64,000 nt of DNA, taken from Erpobdella octoculata. Taxonomy: Eukaryota > Annelida > Clitellata > Hirudinida > Erpobdellidae. This document shows positions 50,235 through 64,000 of this stretch, in pieces. Within the stretch, counting starts at the first letter, position 1. The number at the start of each line of letters is the position of its first letter. Where the stretch lies: the NCBI GenBank assembly GCA_963978895.1, contig OZ022242.1, positions 20,421,629 to 20,485,628 of the forward strand, in the 5' to 3' direction. The notes under the pieces were generated by a model. That model searched no databases, was not told the DNA's origin, and saw only the letters and a list, made by a program, of their open reading frames with translations. Both the position numbers and the translations under genes were made by a program.

Positions 50235-50490
50235 TTTAGCAAATCGGGAGCAGAAAAGCAACCTTGAAAACTAGCGGGAGCAGGAACGGGAGAGCAAGTG
50301 GGAACGGTAAAGTGACCGAGTGCGGAAGAGCGACCGAGAGCGGTAGAACGAAAGGGAAAGGGAAAACATAGGGGAGGAGGAAACCAGAGCGAGAGAAAAA
50401 AAATGCATGAAAGAAAAAAAGCGATAGAAAGATAAACGATAGAAAAACCTCTAAAAACCCCGGGCAACGCCAAGTAACCCCGCCAGTTTT
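50235..50490 (+). mobile_element. Helitron family B 3' end, degraded
   Basis: GGGAGCAGAAAAGCAACC and related minisatellite units, then AACCTCTAAAAACCCCGGGC and AACGCCAAGTAACCCCGCCAG. Both the hairpin and the terminal CTAG are mutated. Confidence 0.6.
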
Positions 50491-50579
50491 TTAATAATTA
50501 GTATATCATTTCGCTAACTCAATCTAAAAATTAATACAAGCAAACAAATATAAAACTTTATGTTTTAAATTGTATTTAA

Positions 50580-50780
50580 CAAGTAAAGGAAAAAACTAGT
50601 TTTTCAGCACAGAATTTTTTTAATTGAATTATATGTTGTCATCCAATATAAAGCTATGCTTAAAGTTTCAGCTTCCTAGCTAATCAAAAACCTGGTTAAA
50701 TTTTACTTGCAAGATTTGCGTACAGAAAAAAAAACATACACACAAACAAAACCTAAATAAAAGTTTGTAAAAAATAAACA
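50580..50780 (+). repeat. Dispersed repeat family C
   Basis: AACAAGTAAAGGAAAAAAC, ATGTTGTCATCCAATATAAA, AAACCTGGTTAAATTTTACT, CCTAAATAAAAGTTTGTAAA. Confidence 0.7.
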
Positions 50781-51889
50781 ATTTCATTGTTTCTATATTT
50801 AATCGAATTCTCTACTCATTTAGACTCAATTCATAAATTTAAAAAAAAATTTTAATGATTGTTCTAGCAGCAGTGGCACCAAGCTTGCATTTCCTTATGT
50901 AACTAAATTTTATAGATTTTCCTTGCTATATTTATGTTTTTTTACTCATTATTTAAATCGTCTAAATATTAATTTCAACAAACGACAAAAACTGCAACAC
51001 AAAAAAATTGAAAACATTAAAAAATTAAAAAATGCTTTTAAGATACCTGAAAAATTTCATAGCAACATCTTATCGTAAAAATATTACCCTGGTGAATAAT
51101 AAACAAAAGTTGTTTGTAATTACTATAATAATAAAAATTTTTGTCGTCATTATCATATGGTTCTTTAATCTATTTTGTAATAATTTTAGTTTTTTAAATT
51201 TTGTCGTAGTTATTATTGTTAAATTAAATTTTAAATTGTTTTGAACTTGGTTCATTTTATAATGCATTCTCAAGCTTCTAAACGCCCGCGACATCCCATG
51301 GATATCCGGACAAGTGAAAGTTAATAAAAGCATGTAATAATAAAATAGCAACGAAGTTGTGCCCTGGCTTTCAACGATACACAACAATTGTATTAAATAC
51401 AAACACAGTACTTTTCAATTTATTAATATTTCAAGATCAATATAATGATTTATGGAAATCTTCAGGTTTTATCGTTCGAGTATGGTTTGTTACAGGCAAA
51501 ACAGAGTTTGGGTTAGGTACCGTCGATAGCAAAGTTTGGGTTCGTTTCTGTGTGTTGACTTAATTTCCATATCTAATTTTTTTTTACTTTAAGGCTGGGT
51601 CGACAAGAATGGACCCGCGGATAACCCGTTTGAAAATGTTTGAAAGAAATATTGGTTATTTCAATAAATTAAAACTCTTTTAATAAAATCAATATAGACG
51701 ATTAAATTAAATATTAAGTACCGCAGTTTTTGGAAATATAATTCTTATATCATAAGCTTTTGATACTGAAACATTATGAGGAGGAAAAGGCTAAAAAATC
51801 AGCCGCTCGTTTTGTTTGCCAGCTTAAAGGGTAACCAGCTTTTTTAAAATCTTTTATTTTAAACTTTGACTTACTATAAGAACTTAAAC
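50781..51889. other. Stretch without recognised gene
   Basis: Very AT-rich. Short hydrophobic frames (51032-51244) look like composition effects. No domain, exon pair or RNA was recognised. Confidence 0.4.
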
Positions 51890-52165
51890 GCCAGGTACAA
51901 AAGCATAAACACCAGGTATAAAAATATAAATAGCAAGTATGCGAGCATAAACGCCAGGTATGAAAATAAAGACACCAGGTATAAAATAAATATACAAATA
52001 TAGAAACCAGGTATAAAATAAAAATCAGATATAAATATAGAAAAATAAATATACAAATATAGACACCAGGTATAAAATAAAAATCAGATATAAATATAGA
52101 TAAATAAAAATATAGACACCAGGCATGAAACATAGACAACAGGTATAAAACATAGACACCAGTTA
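51890..52165. repeat. CCAGGTATAAAA minisatellite
   Basis: About ten units around ACACCAGGTATAAAATA, alternating with AAAATCAGATATAAATATAG spacers. Some units read GCCAGGTATG or AGCAAGTATG. The two overlapping minus frames are repeat products. Confidence 0.85.
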
Positions 52166-52530
52166 AGAATATAACAAGTAAATTAAAAACGAATTTTTAA
52201 AACCAATGCTCTTATATGTAATTAAAACACAAATTTTGCAATCAATTTTTTCTTATATTACTCTTTTATTTTATATTAAAGTCGAAATATCTTAATTATA
52301 TCGAAATATCGAAATTAATTAAAATTAACTAAATTAATTGACTTATTGTAAAACTAATAATTGAATATTGCATTGTCTTCTATTTTGAGCATGTATGCAA
52401 AATTTTAAAAAAATCTATCATCAGGAAGTGACTCAAAAATTGATTGCAAGATTTGAAACAGACAGAGAAACAAACAGACAGACAGAGAAACAGAGACGAC
52501 GAGTTAATAAAAGCATTGGTAAAAACCACT
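52163..52530 (+). repeat. Dispersed repeat family E, copy 2
   Basis: Near-identical partner of 41157-41524; the few differences include AAATTTTGCAATC versus AAAATTTGCAATC and a shorter CAGACAGAGAAACAG tract. Confidence 0.8.
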
Positions 52531-54125
<1,595 letters not shown>

Positions 54126-54126
54126 A

Positions 54127-54363
<237 letters not shown>

Positions 54364-54733
54364 TTTCATTTTTATTTTTATTACGCTAAAATAAACTCAA
54401 CCCGATTGTTGTCAAAAACATGAGAGCAGACACGACATGCAGGAAAAGAAGAGCAATTGCAATTTTGTTAATGATATTCAGATATGGAGGCCGTTGACAG
54501 GGAAGCACGGGAGGGGATTCATTCCAGAGAGCGGTTGCAGAACAAAAGATGAGAAGAAAGAAAATAAATGTGCTAAAAACCAGAAGCTTTTAAAAATTAT
54601 TTTTTTTATGTCTGATTTGCTTTTCCAATTTCACCAGTCATAAGTTACACATTTTTTTGTATGTCTCTTGCTTTTTTTCTAAATTTCTTCACATCATATT
54701 TTCATTTTGTTTAATATCTGTTAGTATGCGTGC

Positions 54734-55090
<357 letters not shown>

Positions 55091-55121
55091 ATAATATATA
55101 GGCCAAAATCAAACAGACAGA

Positions 55122-55216
<95 letters not shown>

Positions 55217-55218
<2 letters not shown>

Positions 55219-55615
55219 TAGCTGACCCAGCAAACGTTGTTTTGCCTTTCAAATTATTTTGGGTTTTTTTTATTAAAAGTTTAATGTACAAAATTATGAC
55301 AATTTAAAAAATCAATCTCGAAGAGCAATCGAGTGTACAATGCCCGGGTTTTTGAAAGTTTTTTTATCGTTCTTTTCTCTTATATATATATATATATATA
55401 TGTCTGTTTGTTTGTTTGTCTCTCTGTCTGTCTGTTTGTTTTTTGTTTTTCCAAAATAACTTTTTTAAATAATTTAAAAAAATATTTCAAATAGCCATGG
55501 ACCTATCCTCAGACCTACCAAATGTACAAAAAAATTTCATAAAGATCGGTTCAGCCGTTTCGGAGGAGTTCAATTTCAAACATTATGACACGAGATTTGT
55601 ATATATATATATATA
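55217..55615 (-). mobile_element. Helitron family A, full length, inverted
   Basis: Starts CTAGCTGACCCAGCAAACG. It runs through GAAGAGCAATCGAGTGTACA, a short AT tract and GTCTGTTTGTTTGTCTC, to CTCAGACCTACCAAATG and ATGACACGAGATTT. Length is about 400 bp. It is the cleanest family A copy. Confidence 0.75.
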
Positions 55616-55616
55616 A

Positions 55617-55942
<326 letters not shown>

Positions 55943-55957
55943 TTATTTATATATATA

Positions 55958-57632
55958 CTAGCAGTGCACGTTGCGGTTGTGCTCGCATGAAATTAGAGAG
56001 TTTGAACCGTGCATCCATAGTAGAGATCATTTTTTTAGGTCTCGGCTCGGCCCGTCGACAAATTAGCCCAGCCCGTTTTAAAAACCCAAACTCCTGGCCC
56101 GGCACAGCCCGTCTGAATTAGGCCCGGCCCATTTTTACAGGCCTAGAAGTTCTATATACTTGATGAAAAACTTCGGCCCAACCCACCTTGACCTCAGGTT
56201 TGGCCCGGCAAAACTGAAGACCCTTAAATCACTAAAATATCTATATACTTGGTGAAAAGCCTCGGCCCGTCCCACTTTGATTTAAGGTTTGGCCTGGCCC
56301 GTGTGAAGACTCTAAAATAACGGCTTGGCCCGGCCGATGATAAACTGGACTTAGCTACTTTTAACCGGCACAAAACGTCAAAATACTAATTTTTACATTT
56401 GTAGCACTTACAGTTTGTGAGTAGCAGTTATTTTGAAATCAAATAACCCTTATTTCCATCCCACATTTGAGGTCCTGGAAACCAAATTTTCAAAAAATTG
56501 TGAAACCCGTATATCATTATTTTTAGAGTAGAAACTTAATACTAATTTTTACTTTTGTAACATTAACAGTTTTTGAGTAGAAGCTACTTTAAAAACCAAA
56601 TAACCCTATTTTCCAACCCACAATTTTCAAAAAATGCTAAAACACGTATTTCATTATTTTTGGAGTAGAAACTAAATACTAATTTTTACTTCTGTAGCAT
56701 TAACAGTTTTTGAGTAGCAGCTACTTTAAAGACCAAATAACCCAAAAAATGATGAAACACGTATATCTTTTTTTTTGAGTAGATACTAAGTATTAATTTT
56801 TACATCTGTGGCAATTACAGTTGTTGAGTAGCAGTTACTTTAAAAACCAAATAACCCCATTTTCCACCCCACATTTGAAGTCCTGGAAACCAAATATTCA
56901 AAAAATTGTGAAACCCGTATATCATTATTTTTAGAGTAGAAACTTAATACTAATTTTTACTTTTGTAACATTAACAGTTTTTGAGTAGAAGCTACTTTAA
57001 AAACCAAATAACCCTATTTTCCAACCCACATTTGAGGTCCGGGAAACCAAATTTGTAAAAAATGGTGAAACACGTATATCTTTATTTTTAGAAAAGAAAC
57101 TAAATAATAATTTTTACATCTGTGGTATTTACTGTTTTTGAGTAGCAGTTACTATAAAAGACAATTAGCCCTATTTTCCACCCCACATTTGAAGTCCTGG
57201 AAACCAAATTTTCAAAAAATGCTAAAACACGTATTTCATTATTTTTGGAGTAGAAACTAAATACTAATTTTTACTCCTGTAGCATTAACAGTTTTTGAGT
57301 AGAAGCTACTTTAAAAACCAAATAACCCAATTTTCCAACCCATATTTGAGGTCCGGGAAACCGAAGTTTCAAAAAATGGTGAAACACGTATTTTTTTATT
57401 TTTCAAAAAGAATCTATATACCAAATTTCAAAATCTCCTCATTTTTGGTTTTCGAGATATACATTGTTTTAGAAAAAAGTTTGTTTTCCAGCTTTCTCCC
57501 CTCAGTAGCAAAATTTTCAAAAATCCTTTCTTAGCGGATGTTTACGCTATATAAGTAATATATGTTCCAAATTTCACGTTCCTAGGATGAGGCGTTTGAG
57601 CTCGGCGTTGATTATCAGTCAGTCAGTCAGGA
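55958..57632 (-). mobile_element. Helitron family F, near full length, inverted
   Basis: On the minus strand it starts near GTCCTGACTGACTGACTGAT and AACGCCGAGCTCAAACGCC, a 5' region typical of some animal Helitrons. Seven degenerate units of about 157 bp follow, containing CACATTTGAGGTCCTGGAAA and GTGAAACACGTAT. Then come a GGCCCG block and the end GCACTGCTAG before T. The repeat pattern on the plus strand spans about 56380-57400. There is no transposase. The 5' tip is approximate because it meets an (AT)n tract. Confidence 0.7.
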
Positions 57633-57637
57633 CATGT

Positions 57638-57945
<308 letters not shown>

Positions 57946-58069
57946 AAAAAAAAAGATGTGACTGATAAAATGGAAAAGTAATTTTTATTGCATTAGTTAG
58001 ATAAGTTTTCATTTGAGATTATTCAGAAGAAAGGACGTTGCGTACAACAAATATAAACAAATGTTTTTC

Positions 58070-58290
58070 AACACCAACTTTTATTTCAACTATACACGAT
58101 TTAGAAATACGAAAGATGTTCAAATTAAGTTTTTTTTCAATTGAATTATGTATTGTCATCCAATATAAAGCTATGCTGAAAGTTTCTGCTTCCTAGCTAG
58201 TCAAAAAGCTGGTTAAATTTTACTTGCAAGGTTTGTGTACAGAGAAAGACACACACACACAGAGATTGTAACCTAAATAAACGTTTGTAA
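58070..58290 (+). repeat. Dispersed repeat family C
   Basis: TTTTTCAACACCAACTTTTA, CGATTTAGAAATACGAAAG, GTCATCCAATATAAAGCTAT, AAAAGCTGGTTAAATTTTAC. Confidence 0.75.
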
Positions 58291-58389
58291 AAAAATGCCT
58301 AAAATGAAAAAGAAATAAAAAATGCACTGCCAGACATTTGAAAACATTGAAGCAAATTGAAAATATCAGAAATTTCATCATCATCATTT

Positions 58390-59092
58390 TTATTATTTAT
58401 GTATTTATAAAACGCCAAATAACAAAACGCGACTGAGGCGCTGAAAAGATGTCAACAAATTCTGAAAGTAGAAACGAAAACATAAATAGTAATAGCAATA
58501 AAAAAGTAATTAGTTCGATTTGCACTGTAGCATCAGAAGTTTGCTGAAGGAAGAGAGAGAAGAAGCTGTTCTTGCTAGTTTGTTCCAGATGGTCGGAGCA
58601 GCGTGTCTGAAGCGTAGTGAAAAAGTAGAGCTGAATCTGGAACATTTCAATGCTTTTCCCGTAGATCTCAAATTGACTTCATGATCTTGTGGATGAAGAA
58701 AATTGGAGAGATATGGCGGAGATGACAAATCTAAGATATTATAGGTGAGAGTTTAAATTTTGAGGTTGAGTCTGGAGAGAATATGTGCAGGAACAGATCC
58801 GGAACCTGGGCCGGGAGAGCCTCCCATTATTAAGCATGTAGTAATTGTTGATATGAGGAAGAAAGGTGAGGTGTCGATCAAGTGTTACGCCTAAGATGTT
58901 TACAGATGTGGAAAGTATTAGTGTGGAGCCGGCTAGCTCAATCGACAGAAAATTGAACAGCTTAACCTTGGGCGATGCGCTAAAAATAGCAGCTTCCGAC
59001 TCATCAGGGTAAAACTGCATTATATTCAACTTGAACCAAGAATTAAGTTCAGACACACAATCAGATAAAATCTTAAACGAGTTTTTCAACAC
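58390..59092 (-). pseudogene. Non-LTR retrotransposon RT C-terminal relic
   Basis: Minus frame 59092-58845 carries SDCVSELNSWFKLNIMQFYP, SEAAIFS and STSVNILGVTLDRHLTFLPH, the thumb-region pattern of CR1/Jockey polymerases. After a gap, frame 58728-58510 has LRFRHAAPTIWNKLARTASS and LSSFSKLL, the usual C-terminus. The missing middle indicates an internal deletion. The 3' UTR ends TTGGCGTTTTATAAATACAT then AATAAT and ATGATG, a typical simple tail. Confidence 0.75.
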
Positions 59093-59315
59093 AAACTTTT
59101 ATTTCAAATATCTTCGATTTAGAAATATGAAAGATGTTCAAGTTAGGTTTTTTTAATCGAATCATGTTTTGTCATCCAATATAATGATATGCTGAAAGTT
59201 TCAGCTTCCTAGCTAGTCAAAAAGCTGGTTGGATTTTATTTGCAAGATTTGTGTACAGAGAAAGACACACACACCCATAAACAAAGATTGTAACTTGAAT
59301 TAAAGTTTGTAAAAA
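59075..59315 (+). repeat. Dispersed repeat family C
   Basis: AAACGAGTTTTTCAACACAA, GTTTTGTCATCCAATATAAT, CTAGTCAAAAAGCTGGTTGG, ACTTGAATTAAAGTTTGTAA. It abuts the retrotransposon relic. Confidence 0.7.
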
Positions 59316-59390
59316 GTTTGTAAAAAATATGAACTATTAGCCAAGATACGTTTCATAAAAATTCAGTAGATACTTGCATTAGTGGGCCCA

Positions 59391-59763
59391 GAGGTGTAGC
59401 TAAAGGGGAGGGCAAGCTGCGAACGACATCATGGAAGCGCCAGAAAGAAAATTCAGTGTATTCATAAAGGACTAACTTTTTCCGAAAGAAACGACTATAG
59501 TTTCTTTCGTTCATCAATATAAATTACCGTTTACAGCAGATTTTGATATCTATAGTCTTGTTCATAGAGTCACAGCAGACAACTGGAAATGCTCTGATGC
59601 TCACTCAGATGCTATGGTATGTGATCTTCCCTCGATCATCAGGTTTTTTTGGGAGGAGAAATAAAACGAGGTTTTTTGGAAGCTAAAAGCGAAGATTTTA
59701 TGAAGAGGGCGCAGATTTTGTGTTTTGTCCCCGAGCGGAGAAGACCCTAGCTACGCCCCTAAG
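59391..59763. mobile_element. hAT-like MITE
   Basis: Left tip CAGAGGTGTAGCTAAAGGGG and right tip CCCTAGCTACGCCCCTAAG are inverted matches of about 15 bp, similar to the hAT ends at 28588-30061. The flanks GGGCCC and GGGCTC are only a partial duplication. No coding frame. Confidence 0.5.
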
Positions 59764-60827
59764 AGGGCTCCTTAAGCATCTTGCCCCACCTAAGGTTTTG
59801 CTGCAACCATCTGTACCACAGCCACACCACAAATATATGCATCACATCAATCATCATTATCATCATCAACATCACGTGGTTGGTGCCGCACTTCTCTCGT
59901 TGTCCGAATGCGCCGGGGATTTGCGGTCACAGAATCAATAACGGAAAACGACAGAAACGCGACAATAAGAACAACAATTTCAACAATAACAATGCTATCG
60001 ATAAAATAACTGGTTTCTCTTTTTTCTATTCCTCCTTCACGAGCGTAGTAAAAAATTTTCATAAGTTGCAGCTAACCGTGGAGGAAACTGGATTTGATTC
60101 GATGAAAGCAATGCTTCAGGAAACAATTTTAAAAGTAAGGGCTGGTCACAACATTCTGAAAATTCTAATATTATTTGCGTGTGAGCACGACAGTTTAAAA
60201 TATTTTAACAATATTGAGTTGCGCTGATGTTACGAGTAGTTATTTTTTTAGTGTTTTCTCGCTGTCATCATAGAAAAATAAAAATTAGTTTCCGGGTCAA
60301 CGGTGGAACCCGAGTGACTCAAAAACCCGCTCTGCAACCAATCCGCTTGGATAATTATAAAGCAGCTGTGAAGCGCAGAACAAACAATGAGAAGGTTTTT
60401 AAAAACGAAAGATGACCAAAATTATTCCGAAACTGAAACTTAATGTGAATATTTGATAATTTTATATAAAAAATATTGTGATGGAGAGAATTTTTTCAGC
60501 TCTGCCTTCCAAAACTATTCTTCCAATGTTTCTCTCTTTATCTTTTTTTATTTTTTTCCCTCCCTCCATCTGTCTTTTTTCTCTCTCTTTTTCTCTGCAA
60601 TCAGTCACTTCTCTTTCCATCTACCTAATGACTTTTCTTCTTTTCTCCATTCATTATCCCTCTGATTTTTTTATTGAAAAACAATTTGAATTTTTATTTC
60701 GTATTGTTGTTTGTACTTTTTTCCATTGATATTTTCTGTATTTTGAATCTCTCGCAATGCAGAATGCAGCAGCCAAGTCATTTTGCCTCGAATTTTATGA
60801 GATTTGGTGATGTTTGACCCGATGCTA

Positions 60828-60830
<3 letters not shown>
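59764..60830. other. Unassigned stretch with one weak exon candidate
   Basis: Mostly featureless. At 60072-60134 an AG/GT-bounded frame of 21 codons (LTVEETGFDSMKAMLQETIL then K) has acceptor GTTGCAG and donor GTAAGG. Nothing links it to a partner exon and I do not recognise it. A pyrimidine-rich tract lies at 60540-60670. Confidence 0.25.
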
Positions 60831-60858
<28 letters not shown>

Positions 60859-61284
60859 CATACATACATACATACATACATACATACATACATACATACA
60901 TACATACATACATACATACATACATACATACATACATACATACATACATACATACATACATACATACATACATACATACATACATACATACATACATACA
61001 TACATACATACATACATACATACATACATACATACATACATACATACATACATACATACATACATACATACATACATACATACATACATACATACATACA
61101 TACATACATACATACATACATACATACATACATACATACATACATACATACATACATACATACATACATACATACATACATACATACATACATACATACA
61201 TACATACATACATACATACATACATACATACATACATACATACATACATACATACATACATACATACATACATACATACATACA
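60831..61284. repeat. (ATAC)n microsatellite
   Basis: About 455 bp of uninterrupted CATA tetranucleotide. The Tyr/Ile/His/Thr and Met/Tyr/Val/Cys frames are artefacts. Confidence 0.97.
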
Positions 61285-63550
61285 TTGAAACATGCTTTGC
61301 ACGTTATACTAAGCGACTCTATCCGACGAATTTGGTATTTCAAATAGCTTATCAAGAAAATTTAGATAAAATATCCAACAAAAGAGGTTTCATAAAATGT
61401 GGTTTAATAACTTAAACTTCTATATCTTATTACTGAGTAAAATACAAACTCAAATTTCAAAGCGCCAATCAGAATCACTATACTCAAATTCTTCTACATA
61501 TTCTATTCAATGCACGCTCACATCTGTGTTCACGTGTGTTTGTTTATATTGAGATCTGACCAGAAACAGTTTGTTGACATGCTCGCGATCCAAGCTGGTA
61601 CACAAGTTATTCAAAGTTTAACTTGCAGCACTGAAAGCTTGCTCGCTTCTGTTCTCATTTGTTGGAATGAACATAAACTACATGCGATATTCGTCAGTTT
61701 ACAAATGTATTACTTGAGACCTGCGTTTTCAAAAATTACAATGGATTCGGATCGTAACTTTCGACCGCCAGATTAAAGTACCTTTTGTCGATTTTTTCAC
61801 CAGTATTGGGATCTCTGCTGTCATCATATTCTTCGGAATCTAAATCTGGAAAAACACTTTAAGGTTTTTACGCTGGTAGATCCATTCATTGATTTCAATT
61901 GGTGTATCAATTGATGTTATGACAGCATAGAAGTCTTAATAAATAAGTAAGAGTAACTTTATTCGCCTTTGACAGAGGTTAGGATGAAATAAATATGACA
62001 GATACAATACAGCCGCAGCACCGCAGCGGTAGTACGTCAACTTTGTGAGGCTTTCGTCAGCTCATGTAGAAGATTATAATATAATTTTTTAATCTGTTTA
62101 TTTTTATCCTGCTTTTAAGCAGGGATCACTTCTCTACGATGAACTGAACCACTTTTTCCTCTATTATCATGGACCATCCTCAATAGCGGATTTAAGTTTT
62201 ACTGCGCGAAAGAAGTTTTTAGGTTAAACTTTATGAAAGCCCATAAGACCTTTCCAACTTCACTGAATTAGGTATATAAACATTTTAATGTTAAGAAATT
62301 TTTTGTTTGTAGTTATTTTACATTCTTCTTCCTGTAAAACTCTTCAGAAGCTCGATTGATCTTGAGCCACTCTAAAAATAACTTCAAGATTTCAAACTTC
62401 TGATTTTGGATCATACTAAGATACTAACTAGAATTTTTAGATTTAAAAATATGCTATCATAATTATAATTTTGATATTCAGAAATATTGATCTAGCAATT
62501 CATCTGTAGGAACTTTTAAAAAAAATTAACTGTGGTTCAGTTGGCAGGGTCTGAATTTGCAATTTGTTGTCATACTCATGTATATTATTATTTTCTCATG
62601 TATAGGTTTGAATCTGGTAAGAACTTTGATTGAAGAAAAAATACGGATATTAGATTATTGCAAAATGTTGGATTTTCTATTGCTTCAAAAGCTCAAATAA
62701 CTGATTTTTATGTATCTAAAGCTTCAGTAGCGAAAGGTTTTTGGTTCTAGCTCGGTTATGATCAGGAGATGTTATATTTTTTTTTATTCAAAATTTATGC
62801 TATTTATTAAGTATAAAAATATCTTAACGTAATAAAGTTACATTAATTAACAAGTTAAATGAGTTAAAAACTTGCATGTTTTGTTATTAAAATTTTTAAC
62901 TACTTGAATTATAGTTTATATTAAAATTAATGAGAAATGGGAAACAATTCTTCAAAACTTTTCACAAAATCCTTTCAGAGAACAAAAGCTTTTAAGATCG
63001 TTAAGAATTTTTAGCTAAAAATTACTTTGTAAATTTTGTATGGATAAAGTAGGTGGATAAAACGAATAGGTGATGGGAACTAATGGTTAGAAATGGAAAA
63101 ATATGTGGTTTCATTCTAAGGTGGAAGTAATTTGCAGATTGGGAAAATAATGAAAATCTTTGATGGAATTTCTTTTTAGCATTAAAATTGAATTATATTG
63201 ATCAAAGTTTTGTTTTCAGGAAAAATACAATGTTGAGGAATGAAAGTTGTAAAAGAGTTCAAATCTAAAAAACGTGCTGTCCTGAGATTTAGAATCTAGT
63301 TTAAAGAAAACTCTGGAAAGCGTTTTTTCAGATTTAACGTGGATGCGAGGGGAGGTAAATCATCTCTGTGATAAATGCGCTACTGGTCACACCCTCATGT
63401 TTCCGGTAGATTTGAAATAAATTTTGTTTTCTTCTATACATATTGAAAAAGAAACTTATAGCTTAAAACTTGATTACACATTTATTCCATAGAATGGCAA
63501 TTGATTCTAAAGTTTCTCCAGTGCAGTGCTCATTCTTCATATACGATTTA
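61285..63550. other. Stretch without recognised gene
   Basis: AT-rich unique-looking sequence. A weak tRNA-like pair (TGGTTCAGTTGG near 62533 and GGTTTGAATCTGG near 62606) may be an old SINE head. The 88-residue frame at 61510 has no recognisable domain. Confidence 0.4.
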
Positions 63551-63554
63551 TTAC

Positions 63555-63705
63555 AAACTTTTTACAAACTTTTATTTAGGTTACAATCTCTGTTTGTGTG
63601 TGTGTGGCTTTCTCTGTACGCAAATCTTGGAAGTAAAGTTTAAGCAGCTTTTTAACTAGCTAGGAAGCTCAAACTTTCAGCAAAGCTTTATATTGGATGA
63701 CAATC
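63555..63705 (-). repeat. Dispersed repeat family C, inverted
   Basis: TTTACAAACTTTTATTTAGG, ACAATCTCTGTTTGTG, CGCAAATCTTGGAAG, TTATATTGGATGACAAT. It ends exactly where the reverse transcriptase frame begins. Confidence 0.75.
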
Positions 63706-63710
63706 CGAAC

Positions 63711-64000
63711 CTACTTTTGAAGAAATGCGCTTCCAGTCTAGCAACGCCTCTTTGTCATATTTTCCACACGTCTTTAAAATCTAAAATACTACCAAAAGAG
63801 TGGAAAGCAGCATTTATTCAACCCATCCATAAAAAAGGTCCCACCAGCAATCCTTCTAATTACCGACCCATTTCTCTTACTTGTACCTGTTGTCGCATTA
63901 TGGAGAAAATAATTAATAAAACCATGCAACACTATTTAATTGAACACAATCTCATCTCTCGACACCAACATGGATTTTTACAGTCAAGGTCAACCAATAC
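63711..64000 (+). CDS. Non-LTR reverse transcriptase, 5'-truncated and open at the window edge
   Basis: The frame is open for 96 codons to the window end. It contains LPKEWKAAFIQPIHKKGPTS then NPSNYRPISLTC and RIMEKIIN, followed by HQHGFLQSRSTN. WK.A.I.PI.KKG, NYRPISL and HGF...RST are the RT motifs 0-2 of Jockey/CR1/RTE-like elements. The endonuclease and earlier part are absent, replaced by repeat family C. It may be intact further right. Confidence 0.85.

Noticed and set aside
60072..60134. Candidate 21-codon exon with AG and GT borders
   Set aside because: A single short open interval with consensus borders is expected by chance; no adjoining exon and no family recognised. Kept only as a note in the region entry.

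Overview
This is an AT-rich eukaryotic (animal) genomic window: spliced genes with GT-AG introns, very long microsatellites, and dense Helitron, hAT and non-LTR retrotransposon debris. Gene content (prosaposin-type genes and a calcium-channel gamma/claudin-superfamily gene) and transposon content fit an invertebrate metazoan, perhaps a lophotrochozoan. The sequence alone does not fix the species. Nearly all long open frames are read-through of microsatellites (AT, GTAT/ATAC, CAAA, ATT) or of an 18-bp minisatellite, and are not genes.

Real genes: three minus-strand prosaposin-type genes and one plus-strand gene fragment. Two prosaposin genes (13488-20802 and 25704-35708) are nearly identical 19-exon copies from one tandem segmental duplication. 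Each encodes about 599 aa: signal peptide, SapA domain, five SapB domains, second SapA domain. A third, diverged paralogue (first four exons, 5638 down to 1549) lies to the left. It was recognised from shared exon lengths and intron phases and may run off the window edge. At 45059-45609 are the first two coding exons of a CACNG/claudin-superfamily membrane protein with an acidic insert in its first extracellular loop; the rest was not found.

Layout: 1-5.6 kb, (TTTA)n tail of a non-LTR element, a 31-bp satellite and the third saposin gene. 5.6-12.9 kb, repeats including a GC-rich minisatellite and Helitrons. 12.6-22 kb, duplication copy 1. 22-23.7 kb, Helitrons. 23.7-36.8 kb, copy 2, enlarged by a Helitron, a hAT element and a roughly 1.25-kb composite insertion. 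37-45 kb, dispersed repeats and a 600-bp (CAAA)n array. 45-46 kb, the CACNG-like exons. 46-64 kb, Helitron and retrotransposon fragments, ending in a reverse transcriptase frame open at the right edge.

The most informative feature is that duplication copy 1 keeps the empty sites for two insertions in copy 2. This proves the exact ends of a Helitron (A/T target, 5' TC, 3' hairpin plus CTAG) and of a hAT element (8-bp target duplication). I found no convincing wholly new molecular system. The strongest unusual items are the composite Helitron subfamily with an inverted internal 3' end, hypervariable (AT)n tracts lodged inside Helitrons, a MITE with a telomere-like core, and a transposon whose inverted repeats are built from iterated units of about 21 bp.
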